DNA of 64,000 nt from Nitrosospira sp. (GTDB lineage Bacteria > Pseudomonadota > Gammaproteobacteria > Burkholderiales > Nitrosomonadaceae). The notes under the pieces were generated by a model, which saw only the letters and a list, made by a program, of their open reading frames with translations, was not told the origin of the DNA and did no database searches. Below are positions 25,885 to 34,278 of this stretch, one piece after another (the stretch's first letter is position 1; each line of letters starts with the position of its first letter). The translations under genes and the position numbers were made by a program. The stretch covers positions 1 through 64,000 of the forward strand of contig JACDGV010000012.1 of assembly GCA_013821425.1 (NCBI GenBank), read 5' to 3'.

Positions 25885-27034
25885 GGCGACGGGAAATTTC
25901 CCTTCCGGACGCAAGAAATCCGTGGTGTTGTCAGGGGTGGTGGCGGGTAATACCGCCATCTGCAGCGTCGGCAAGACCGGCAATGATCTGCATTATCGGG
26001 GCTATGACATTCTGGATATGGCCGATAGCTGTGAGTTTGAAGAGATTGCCTATCTGCTGGTGCATGAGAAGCTGCCCACGCTGGCGGAACTGATTGCATA
26101 CAAGGCGAAACTCAAAAGCCTGCGCGACTTGCCAGAGAGCGTAAAAAACATTCTGGAAAAGATTCCCGAGACGGCTCATCCGATGGATGTCCTGCGCACG
26201 GGCGTTTCCGCGATGGGCACGGTGCTGCCGGAAGCGGAGAAGCATACTGTCGAAGCGGCCCGTGAACTGGCAGATTGGCTCCTTGCATGCCTTGGCTCCA
26301 TGTTGCTGTACTGGTATCACTATTCTCATCACCGCCGCCGCATTGAGGTCGCAACCGACGATGATTCCATTGGCGGGCACTTCCTGCACCTGTTGCACGG
26401 CAAACCGCCCTCTCGTTCATGGTTGAGGGCGATGCATACCTCTCTGGTACTTTATGCCGAGCATGAGTTCAATGCTTCCACTTTTACCGCGCGTGTTATC
26501 GCAAGTACCGGGTCGGATTTTTACTCCGCGATTACCGGCGCCATCGGCGCATTGCGCGGTCCGAAGCATGGCGGAGCCAACGAGGCCGCGTTCGATATCC
26601 AGACACGCTATGCAACACCCGAGGAAGCCGAGGCGGATGTCCGCCGGCGTGTGGCGGATAGGGAAATCATTATCGGATTCGGCCACCCCGTTTATACCAT
26701 CGCCGACCCACGCAACAGAATTATCCGTGAGGTAGCGAAAACACTCTCGACGGAAACGGGTGACATGAAAATGTTCAACATCGCAGCAAAGCTGGAAACG
26801 GTGATGTGGGACGTCAAGAAGATGTTCCCCAACCTCGACTGGTTCTCCGCCGTCAGCTACCACATGATGGGCGTGCCCAGAGCGATGTTTACACCACTGT
26901 TCGCGATCGCGCGCATCAGCGGCTGGGCCGCACATATTATCGAACAACGCGTGGACAACAAGATTATCCGGCCGTCTGCGAATTACGTGGGGCTGGAGGA
27001 GCGGGAGTTTGTGGCGATTGAAAAAAGAGCTTAA
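25877..27034 (+). CDS. prpC: 2-methylcitrate synthase
   Basis: A 385-residue citrate-synthase-fold enzyme joining propionyl-CoA and oxaloacetate. The active-site motifs are [29 protein letters not shown] and [14 protein letters not shown]. The HPVYT form is typical of PrpC, against HRVYK in the true citrate synthase at 18.8-20.1 kb. It starts inside the end of prpB. The last residues ([15 protein letters not shown]) match the family end. Confidence 0.95.
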   Translation: MSEATGNFPSGRKKSVVLSGVVAGNTAICSVGKTGNDLHYRGYDILDMADSCEFEEIAYLLVHEKLPTLAELIAYKAKLKSLRDLPESVKNILEKIPETAHPMDVLRTGVSAMGTVLPEAEKHTVEAARELADWLLACLGSMLLYWYHYSHHRRRIEVATDDDSIGGHFLHLLHGKPPSRSWLRAMHTSLVLYAEHEFNASTFTARVIASTGSDFYSAITGAIGALRGPKHGGANEAAFDIQTRYATPEEAEADVRRRVADREIIIGFGHPVYTIADPRNRIIREVAKTLSTETGDMKMFNIAAKLETVMWDVKKMFPNLDWFSAVSYHMMGVPRAMFTPLFAIARISGWAAHIIEQRVDNKIIRPSANYVGLEEREFVAIEKRA

Positions 27035-27353
27035 CGATAATACCGGCGGCGATTGCATTTGGTCCATGACCTGAGCAGGCGTGTTCAGATGATGACGTAT
27101 ACCAGATGAAACCGCACAAACAATGTGCAACCAATGGCCTGTGACCAGAATACGGAACTGCTGCTGATTACCGTTTGCCACAGCGTCGGGTTTTTTTGTT
27201 AAATTGATGAAAGCCGATGGAGTTGAGCTAAGGAGCTGAGGAGGCCTTGAAAAGCCAGCCATCCTTCGTTCCGCGAACGCAGCGACATATAATCGCTATA
27301 CTCGCCGCTGATTACCGACTACCGTTTCCTTATGTAATTTTTTCCGACATTCG
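27035..27353. other. interval between prpC and the lipid kinase
   Basis: About 320 bases without a convincing gene. A run of seven T at about 27190-27196 follows G/C-rich sequence but I cannot draw a stable stem before it. A possible -10 box (TATAAT, 27288-27293) lies 60 bases before the lipid-kinase ATG, so the kinase pair may have its own promoter. Confidence 0.4.
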
Positions 27354-28328
27354 ATGTCTCCTATCGCAGACGAATCTGCCCTTCCGCTCTTCATCATTCT
27401 CAATGCCGCATCTGGCCACAACAACATTTCCACCGTTTGCACGACCATTGAGGAAGTGCTGATCCAGTCGGGCCGATCCTACCAAATGATCGTGGTGGAG
27501 GATACGGCTCAGCTTGATTGCATCGCGTGTCAGACAGTTGAGAAAGCCTGTGAATGCAGCGGGGCGGTTGTGGTAGCTGGTGGCGATGGCAGCATAAACG
27601 CCGTGGCCCAGGCGGCGCTGGGCAGGCGTTGCCCTTTTGGCGTGCTGCCTTTAGGCACATTCAATTACTTTGGCCGCGAGCACGGCATATCATCTGATCC
27701 GGCCGAGGCTGTACGAGAGCTGTTGAGCGCTCGCATCCAGTCGGTCCAAGTTGGCTTTGTTAACGATCGACTATTCTTGGTCAATGCGAGCCTGGGACTT
27801 TACCCGCAGTTGCTCGAAGATCGCGAGGCTTTCAAACAGCAATATGGGCGCATCCGTCTTGTCGCATTTGCGTCGGGACTGGTAACCTTGCTGCGACATC
27901 ACCGTCAACTGCTCATTAGCCTGGAGCTTCGCGGTGAGGGTTATGATCTCCGCACGCCCACTCTGTTTGTGGGCAACAATCGGCTTCAGCTGGAGCAGAT
28001 TGGGATCCCGCTTGAAAAAGCGTTTGAGAATGATGAACTCGTTGCCATTGCCTTACGGCCGATCGGTGTGGTGGCGATGCTGTGGTTACTAGTTCGCGGA
28101 GCCTTTGGCGAATTGGGCGAAGCGGGCGATGTCATCAGCTTTGGCTTCAAGCGCATGACGGTAAGACCTTCTCGTGGTCTTGCCCCCCGCGTGAAGGTCG
28201 CGACAGACGGCGAGGTTGGCTGGATGAACATGCCCCTCGAATTTCGCGTTTCTCCGCAACCCTTGTATTTGCTCAAGCCTGACACGATGCCTAAATCTGA
28301 AATTTTGGCTACGGGTTCAGATGCATGA
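27354..28328 (+). CDS. diacylglycerol/sphingosine-kinase family lipid kinase
   Basis: A 324-residue protein of the DAGK catalytic family (YegS/DgkB-like), which phosphorylates lipid hydroxyls with ATP in the cytoplasm. It shows the nucleotide-binding VVAGGDGSINAVAQAAL, LPLGTFNYFGREHGI in place of the usual LGT-N-F-R block, and the late VATDGEVGWMNMP motif. The ATG at 27354 lacks a strong ribosome binding site. Its stop overlaps the metallophosphoesterase start by 4 bases (ATGA). Its lipid substrate cannot be deduced. It splits prpC from prpD. Confidence 0.85.
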   Translation: MSPIADESALPLFIILNAASGHNNISTVCTTIEEVLIQSGRSYQMIVVEDTAQLDCIACQTVEKACECSGAVVVAGGDGSINAVAQAALGRRCPFGVLPLGTFNYFGREHGISSDPAEAVRELLSARIQSVQVGFVNDRLFLVNASLGLYPQLLEDREAFKQQYGRIRLVAFASGLVTLLRHHRQLLISLELRGEGYDLRTPTLFVGNNRLQLEQIGIPLEKAFENDELVAIALRPIGVVAMLWLLVRGAFGELGEAGDVISFGFKRMTVRPSRGLAPRVKVATDGEVGWMNMPLEFRVSPQPLYLLKPDTMPKSEILATGSDA

Positions 28329-29149
28329 AACCGCTGATTCATATTTCCGACCCGCATTTCGGTACAGAGCAGCCGCCGGTAGTCGAAGCGCTGGTGCACC
28401 TTGTGCAGGACGAGGCGCCGGAACTTGTTGTGCTGTCCGGCGATATCACGCAGCGCGCACGCCGGAGTCAGTTTCGCTCTGCCAAAACCTTCACTGATCG
28501 GCTCGGCGTGTCAGCGGTCCTGGTGATCCCTGGCAATCACGACATTCCTCTGTTTAATTTCTTGGCCCGGTTTTTCGATCCCTATGGCAACTACCGCCGG
28601 GAATTCGGCAACGACTTGGAACCGATATTCGAGTCGGCCCGGCTGCTTGCCATTGCTCTTAACACCACTCGCCGTTACCGCCACACGGATGGCGAGGTGT
28701 CAAAAGCACAAATCGAACGCGTGGCCAGCCGCCTGGAGATGGCGTCTGCAAACCAATTGCGTATTGTTATCACGCACCAACCGGTGTGCGTGATACAGGT
28801 AAAGGATGAAACCAATTTGCTGCACGGTTATGAGGCCGCCGTACACCGATGGGCTGCTGCCGGTGCCGACCTGATTCTGGGCGGCCATATCCATCTGCCT
28901 TACGTGTGTCCCCTGCATGAACGCTATGTCGGACTCCGACGCCGCGTCTGGGCCGTACAGGCGGGCACCGCAGTGTCGCGGCGTGTACGTCATGGCGGAA
29001 GCAATTCGATCAACATGATCCGTTACGAGGTCTCGCAACGGCAGCGCTACTGCACGGTTGAACGTTGGGACTACTCCGCGCCGACGCAAAGGTTTGTGAG
29101 GGCCGCAATCGACGCATTGCCCTTTGATGCTTCGGTCGATACAGGCTGA
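28325..29149 (+). CDS. calcineurin-like metallophosphoesterase
   Basis: A 274-residue class of two-metal phosphoesterase related to CpdA-type enzymes. All five family blocks are visible: HISDPHFG, VVLSGDITQRA, VIPGNHDIPL, VITHQPVC and LGGHIHLPYV. No signal peptide, so cytoplasmic. It is translationally coupled to the lipid kinase, which implies a joint role in phospholipid or lipid-phosphate turnover, although members of this family also cleave cyclic nucleotides. The substrate is unknown. Confidence 0.85.
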   Translation: MKPLIHISDPHFGTEQPPVVEALVHLVQDEAPELVVLSGDITQRARRSQFRSAKTFTDRLGVSAVLVIPGNHDIPLFNFLARFFDPYGNYRREFGNDLEPIFESARLLAIALNTTRRYRHTDGEVSKAQIERVASRLEMASANQLRIVITHQPVCVIQVKDETNLLHGYEAAVHRWAAAGADLILGGHIHLPYVCPLHERYVGLRRRVWAVQAGTAVSRRVRHGGSNSINMIRYEVSQRQRYCTVERWDYSAPTQRFVRAAIDALPFDASVDTG

Positions 29150-29329
29150 ATCCATCCGGATAGAAAACACCGACTGGAGACTGCTTTGCCACGCTGCGCC
29201 GCTGGGTTGCCAGCGTCGCTCGTTGCCTTGTACTGCCAATCGCTCATTCATTACTATTTTTGAAGAGTCGGGCATTAAATAGAAATGGTTTAGAGAAGAC
29301 CCTGGTTTCCCGTTTTAAGGGAAAGACAA

Positions 29330-29357
29330 TGCTACGGTCGATGACCCGCTCTATAAT
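29330..29357 (+). promoter_or_regulatory. promoter abutting prpD (possible leaderless mRNA)
   Basis: A perfect TATAAT at 29352-29357 lies only eight bases before the prpD ATG. A weak -35 (TGCTAC, 29330-29335) sits 16 bases upstream. Initiation at the usual distance would fall on or next to the A of the ATG, and there is no Shine-Dalgarno sequence. Confidence 0.4.
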
Positions 29358-29365
29358 ACGCACCC

Positions 29366-30817
29366 ATGTCGCCCGACACCTCCAATATTCGTTCCCAGCC
29401 CGACCAAATTCTTGTTGACATCGCAGACTATGTCGTTGACCGGGAGATTCAAAGCGCGCTCGCCTATGACACCGCCCGTTACTGTCTTCTCGATTCACTG
29501 GGTTGCGCCATGCAAGCGCTTACTTACCAAGCATGTGCGCGACTTGTGGGGCCAATTGTTCCTGGGGCGACCGTCCAATGTGGAGCCCGCATTCCCGGCA
29601 CGGGCTTCCAGCTCGATCCGGTACAAGCTGCGTTCAATATTGGCACGATGATTCGCTGGCTGGATTTCAACGATACGTGGCTGGCCGCCGAGTGGGGGCA
29701 CCCATCAGATAACCTGGGGGGCATTCTCGCCGTTGCTGACTGGTGTTCACGAAACGCGGTGACTGAGGGAAAAAACCCCTTCCTGGTACGCGACGTGTTG
29801 ACAGCGATGATTAAGGCATATGAAATTCAGGGCTGCCTTGCATTGGAGAACAGTTTTAATAAAGTGGGTCTGGATCATGTAGTCCTGGTGAAGGTTGCGT
29901 CGGTCGCGGTGGTGACGCATTTGCTGGGGGGGAGCCGGGATCAGGTGATCGATGCTCTTTCGCAAGCATGGGCGGATGGGCAAGCGCTACGTACGTATCG
30001 TCACGCGCCCAATACCGGCTCACGTAAATCCTGGGCAGCGGGTGATGCCACTAGCCGGGCGGTGTGGCTCGCGCTTATCACGCTGAGAGGGGAAATGGGT
30101 TACCCCACCGTGCTGACCGCTAAAACCTGGGGATTTTATGATGTGCTGTTCAAGGGAAAGCCCTTCGGTTTTCAGAGACCGGTCAGAGAGTGGGGCTCTT
30201 ACGTGATGGAAAACGTCTTGTTCAAGATTTCCTTCCCTGCAGAGTTCCACTCCCAGACCGCGGTGGAATGCGCAATGAAACTGCATCCTTGCGTGAGGGA
30301 GCGGATCGGCGATATCAGCAAAATAACCATTCGAACTCACGAGGCCGCGATCCGCATTATCGATAAAAAAGGGCCGCTCACCAATTATGCCGATCGCGAT
30401 CACTGTATTCAATACATCATTGCGGTGCCACTTATTTATGGACGGCTCACCGCTGAAGATTACGAGGATGCCATTGCCACTGATCCACGCATTGACGAAT
30501 TGCGCGATAAAATGACCTGTGTCGAGGATCCTGAATTTACAAGGGACTATTACAATCCTCAAAAACGGGCTATCACCAATGGTCTCGAGGTGGAGTTCAA
30601 GGATGGCAGCAGACTGAATGAAATCGTGGTGGAGTACCCTATCGGCCACAGATTACGCCGCAACGAAGGTATCCCATTGCTGGAAAAAAAATTCAGAATT
30701 AACCTTGCGCGGCGCTTCCCCGCAAGGCAACAGAGGTCGATACTTGGCCTGTGCCTTGATCAGAAAAAGCTGGAAACCACGCCCGTTAACGAGTTTGTTG
30801 ATATGTTCCTGGTTTGA
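29366..30817 (+). CDS. prpD: 2-methylcitrate dehydratase
   Basis: A 483-residue MmgE/PrpD-family enzyme dehydrating 2-methylcitrate to 2-methylaconitate. Typical stretches are [39 protein letters not shown] (key: LDFNDTW, HPSDN), [22 protein letters not shown] and [12 protein letters not shown]. It lies beyond the lipid-kinase pair and may be expressed from its own promoter. PrpD rather than AcnD/PrpF is used here; hydration of methylaconitate would need an aconitase, for which acnA at 34.3 kb or another gene could serve. Confidence 0.94.
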   Translation: MSPDTSNIRSQPDQILVDIADYVVDREIQSALAYDTARYCLLDSLGCAMQALTYQACARLVGPIVPGATVQCGARIPGTGFQLDPVQAAFNIGTMIRWLDFNDTWLAAEWGHPSDNLGGILAVADWCSRNAVTEGKNPFLVRDVLTAMIKAYEIQGCLALENSFNKVGLDHVVLVKVASVAVVTHLLGGSRDQVIDALSQAWADGQALRTYRHAPNTGSRKSWAAGDATSRAVWLALITLRGEMGYPTVLTAKTWGFYDVLFKGKPFGFQRPVREWGSYVMENVLFKISFPAEFHSQTAVECAMKLHPCVRERIGDISKITIRTHEAAIRIIDKKGPLTNYADRDHCIQYIIAVPLIYGRLTAEDYEDAIATDPRIDELRDKMTCVEDPEFTRDYYNPQKRAITNGLEVEFKDGSRLNEIVVEYPIGHRLRRNEGIPLLEKKFRINLARRFPARQQRSILGLCLDQKKLETTPVNEFVDMFLV

Positions 30818-30847
30818 CCCGTTTTTCCCCAGTCGTAAAGCAGGACG

Positions 30848-32275
30848 TCATTTCGATCCATGCCCGGTCGTGCCGCGGTTGCCCGGATTTCCCGGTTCAT
30901 CAGTATTGAGAAATATTTTAAGAGCCGTCAGCCTCACCTTCCACGACGAAGTCAAGGCGGGGTCGCCCGCCAACCCGTTAACCAACTGTTCCACACCATC
31001 GATTTGTGCCGAATCGCACGAGAGTAAATAGCTTCGCAACTCGCCACCAGTCGTGATTCCGGTACGACGCACGAATTCCGGATAATCTTCCCTCAAATGG
31101 GCCGCAAGCCATGCCTCGTCTATCCACTTTATTAGCTGGTTATAACTGAAGCAGGTCCGTACCGCGAGATCGACAGCATCGGCATTGCTCAAATTTTCGA
31201 TGTTATCGAACCCTTCTCGTTCCAGCCTCAATTCATGCGAATAACTGATTCCTGCTAGCATGGAAAGCGGAAGCGCACGGTAACTATCACCGGGAATAAT
31301 ATTCCTCACGACCTTAAGCACGATACGCTCCAGCGCTAGTGACGCCCGTTTTGGATAAAAGCCAAAGAAGAAGGCCACGACGGGAAGCAGGCTCAGGGTG
31401 GCCGGTATTGCCGCGCCTGCTTCATCGGAATAACTTTCGGAACGCTTGTCGGGAATTGGAGCGCCAGCTGCCGAAGACTCGACAGTGGACACGGATCCAG
31501 CAGAATCAGCGCCTTGGGCAACCGTCGAGGCCGGAATGGATTCAAGCTCGACAGGCACGGCAAGGTTGAAAGCAAAGGAGAGCACCAGGGCCAGTATGCT
31601 TGCCACTATCATCCGGATGGAACCATCGACAAAAGTGTGAGCAGTCAAGTCCAGCGTGAAGTATGCGCGGACCACGGAGCCGATGAAATAGACGTAGGCG
31701 CCCAGGAAACCGAATTGGAAGGCGATCTGATTGCGGATAAGATGGGAATAATAGGCGTCTGGATTTTTTTCATATAACTCGGCAAAAGGTCCCATGGTCA
31801 ACATATTTGCGCCAAGACTGAAATCCACGCCTGCTCCGCCACCTGAAGAGACGGGCTTGAACAGAAGCAGGATCGAAACGCCGAGCAGCACGACTGTGGT
31901 GGTTATCCAGACACTTCCCCGGTAGCTGCTAAATGAAGGGCGCCCTCCCATCCTTCTGTTTATTTCCCCGCGACGCTCGACCGGGATCTCGTACTGTAGA
32001 CGGCGTTCCTTTCGGGTCGCCATCGTTTGTATATAGCTTAGAGCAAGCGATGGCACTACCAGTACTGTTAGCAACGCCATGACAAGGTTATACTGAAAGA
32101 ATACGGGGTCAAACCAATGGGCGATTGCCCGGAAATCGCGGTGTATGACTCCGTCGCTCGGTGCTGGACCCAATGCGGACTCCACTCCCAAGCCGATAAT
32201 AAAGAGCGCAGGCACCAGAAAGACCGCCCAGTCGTACCATGACATATCATATTTCTTTCCCCCGTCTTGATCCAT
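30848..32275 (-). CDS. six-helix membrane protein with HhH-like cytoplasmic tail, unknown function
   Basis: A 475-residue protein I do not recognise. Hydrophobic segments lie at about residues 14-34, 60-82, 121-139, 184-206, 219-240 and 288-308, with a Ser/Ala/Glu-rich extramembrane loop between the last two. From about 335 to 390 a helix-hairpin-helix-like pattern is visible (LAGISYSHELRLEREGF, NLSNADAVDLAVRT, IKWIDEAWLAAHL), a fold usually used for nucleic-acid or protein contacts. The ATG at 32273-32275 follows AGAGGGGGAAAGC. It is 18 bases downstream of a lipase gene on the same strand, so the two are likely an operon. The C-terminus is Gly/Asn/Thr-rich. Confidence 0.75.
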   Translation of the reverse strand: MDQDGGKKYDMSWYDWAVFLVPALFIIGLGVESALGPAPSDGVIHRDFRAIAHWFDPVFFQYNLVMALLTVLVVPSLALSYIQTMATRKERRLQYEIPVERRGEINRRMGGRPSFSSYRGSVWITTTVVLLGVSILLLFKPVSSGGGAGVDFSLGANMLTMGPFAELYEKNPDAYYSHLIRNQIAFQFGFLGAYVYFIGSVVRAYFTLDLTAHTFVDGSIRMIVASILALVLSFAFNLAVPVELESIPASTVAQGADSAGSVSTVESSAAGAPIPDKRSESYSDEAGAAIPATLSLLPVVAFFFGFYPKRASLALERIVLKVVRNIIPGDSYRALPLSMLAGISYSHELRLEREGFDNIENLSNADAVDLAVRTCFSYNQLIKWIDEAWLAAHLREDYPEFVRRTGITTGGELRSYLLSCDSAQIDGVEQLVNGLAGDPALTSSWKVRLTALKIFLNTDEPGNPGNRGTTGHGSK

Positions 32276-32293
32276 GCTTTCCCCCTCTCCGTT

Positions 32294-33037
32294 TTAGCCA
32301 GTTTTATCCTCTGCCGAAGCCACAGCCTCGGCAGAGGCCCGCGTCCAGAAAGGGAGGTGATCAAAGGGCCGCGCCGACCGGGCATCGGGAAAACCCAGGC
32401 TCCATCCGATAAGCTCCAGATGATCCGCACGCACGATGCCGCGAAATCTCCCCCATTGGGCGGAGCTAACAGGCACCATGCCGTCGTTCCCCTCGGGAAT
32501 GACCCGTCCGTAGGGACGGAACCAGAATGGAAGCTCCTCAAGAGGGCGGCAGCTTGCGTAGGAGGAATAGTCCACATCCTCGCGGTCCGGAATGGGCATC
32601 GCCGCGCGTGCTTCGGGGGTCAGTTCGCTCAAGCCGGGTTTACCGATGTGCCGGATCCAGGCTGGGATGGGTCCGCGCGATCTGAGAGCCCATTCTGCCA
32701 AGGGCGTGCCCCGGTGTGGTGACGAAATGGTGAGCAGACTTTTTATGCGCCGATCCGGATCAAGATAGGTGATCAGATATCGTCCGTCCAGTCCTCCCAT
32801 GCTATGCCCGATCAAGGCAAACGCAGGGGTACTGCTGCGGAAAAGTCGGCGGGCAAGTATCTCCGCGCGCATGGCTATGGTACCCGCAGCCGGCACCTGC
32901 GGTATGAGGGGAGTGATATCATGTGCCCGGTACAAGGCCCTTTTTACCCCGCGAAAATATTCGATGGGCCCGCAATGTGAAAAACCGAGAAAACCGTGCA
33001 CCAGGACCAGCGTGGGAGAAACCATACATCCGCCCAT
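32294..33037 (-). CDS. alpha/beta-hydrolase lipase or esterase
   Basis: A 247-residue hydrolase of the triacylglycerol-lipase type. LVLVHGFLGFSHCGP gives the oxyanion-hole HG motif and ALIGHSMGGLDGRYLI the nucleophile elbow. GNDGMVPVSSAQWG and RADHLELIGW supply the likely acid and His. No signal peptide or membrane helix is seen, so it is probably cytoplasmic or membrane-associated through its neighbour. The ATG at 33037 has no clear ribosome binding site; the ATG at 33025 four codons later, after GGGCGGATGT, may be the true start. Substrate unknown. Confidence 0.85.
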   Translation of the reverse strand: MGGCMVSPTLVLVHGFLGFSHCGPIEYFRGVKRALYRAHDITPLIPQVPAAGTIAMRAEILARRLFRSSTPAFALIGHSMGGLDGRYLITYLDPDRRIKSLLTISSPHRGTPLAEWALRSRGPIPAWIRHIGKPGLSELTPEARAAMPIPDREDVDYSSYASCRPLEELPFWFRPYGRVIPEGNDGMVPVSSAQWGRFRGIVRADHLELIGWSLGFPDARSARPFDHLPFWTRASAEAVASAEDKTG

Positions 33038-33324
33038 TATTAGTATTCACAGACACTATGCCCCCTGCGCTATAGGCCAGGACTTGCTGCATCACGCCGG
33101 ACGCCAGCGCAAGCGGTGGCCGGCTACAGGCGCTACGCAACTTATTGCCTTTCAGTTTTCATATTACACGATTTTCGGACTGGCGCAGCGTCCATGCCAG
33201 AGACATGCGTGATGGCCCTCCAATCCGGGCTTTCCCCCTTCAGTTGCGCGCTAAAAATGAAAAGAATCAGCTTCAATTCGTGGCAGTCGCGCATTTAACG
33301 GGAATAAAATTGGACGACATATTC

Positions 33325-34122
33325 ATGGTAAAGTCGTTATTCACCAAGGTAAAGGATCGGGAACAAGTGAAGATAACTTGCGACATCAAGGGTAAGATAG
33401 CGCTGGTTACTGGAGCAAATCGTGGAATCGGCAAGGCGATAGCAGAGGCGTTTCTGCATCACGGAGCAGCAGGGATCTATGCGGCGGTTCGTAATCCGGA
33501 CTCCGCCGCGCCCTTGATCGAACGCTACGGCGACAAGGTCGTTCCTGTTCAGCTGGATTTGTCCGAACCGGAGACTATCGCGGCTGCGAGCGGTACGGCG
33601 GGGGATGTCCAGGTAGTAGTCAATAATGCCGCTGTCTTCAGGGCTTCCACCCCGCTGGACAGTGACGCGATAGATGCGCTTGAGCTTGGCATGAAGATCA
33701 ATGTGTGCGGTCTTATCCGCATGGCCCAGGGGTTTGCTCCGATTCTCAAGCAAAACGGGGGTGGCGCGTTCGTGCAACTCAACTCGGTCGCGTCACTGAA
33801 ATGCTCTTCCAACTTCGCGACCCACTGTGCTACCAAAGCGGCCGCTTACTCCATTACACAGGCGTTGCATGAGTTGCTGGGACAAGAGGGCATAGCGGTG
33901 CTTAGTGTACATCCTGGTCTCATTGCCACCGATATGAGTGATGGCGCTGCCCTGAGCGGGACGCCCGAGCCTCCCCAGCTTGTGTCCGAGGGCATTGTTG
34001 CCGCACTGAAAGCAGGGGATTACCATCTCTTTCCCGACAAGATGGCCCGACGTATTGAAAACGCTTACCACGGTTTTGCCGTGAGCGTGATAGAAGCGGA
34101 TCTCGCAGAATATAAAGCCTGA
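33325..34122 (+). CDS. short-chain dehydrogenase/reductase
   Basis: A 251- to 265-residue SDR enzyme. The cofactor motif is ALVTGANRGIGKAIAEAF. VVNNAAVF precedes the active-site Ser (QLNSVASLKCSSNF); the catalytic Tyr-x3-Lys motif is not in the standard YxxxK form, as the expected place reads FATHCATKAA with His in the Tyr position and the Lys kept. That may change or abolish activity. Start: ATG at 33325, or GTG at 33367 after AAAGGATCGGG, which gives the more usual N-terminus. No obvious partner gene; substrate unknown. Confidence 0.82.
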   Translation: MVKSLFTKVKDREQVKITCDIKGKIALVTGANRGIGKAIAEAFLHHGAAGIYAAVRNPDSAAPLIERYGDKVVPVQLDLSEPETIAAASGTAGDVQVVVNNAAVFRASTPLDSDAIDALELGMKINVCGLIRMAQGFAPILKQNGGGAFVQLNSVASLKCSSNFATHCATKAAAYSITQALHELLGQEGIAVLSVHPGLIATDMSDGAALSGTPEPPQLVSEGIVAALKAGDYHLFPDKMARRIENAYHGFAVSVIEADLAEYKA

Positions 34123-34278
34123 AACAATCCAAAAAGAATCTCCAGTCCTTTGACCGAAAATAATTGCAATGGGGCAGCGAGCGTGTCATTAGGCCAGATG
34201 CGTGCAATAACCCGATCCGTCATGGATGATCGTCCGCAAAGCTGGTAAATTTCGCAAATTGTTTTCGAGGAAGCGCTC

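Noticed and set aside
27247-27462. TTG-started ORF with GAGGAGG upstream, before the lipid kinase
   Set aside because: The ribosome site is only two bases from the TTG, the ORF overlaps the kinase start in another frame, and the peptide shows no domain.
32267-32722. Long antisense ORFs within the lipase and other genes
   Set aside because: They are reverse-strand readings of well-supported genes in a G/C-rich genome, without independent support.
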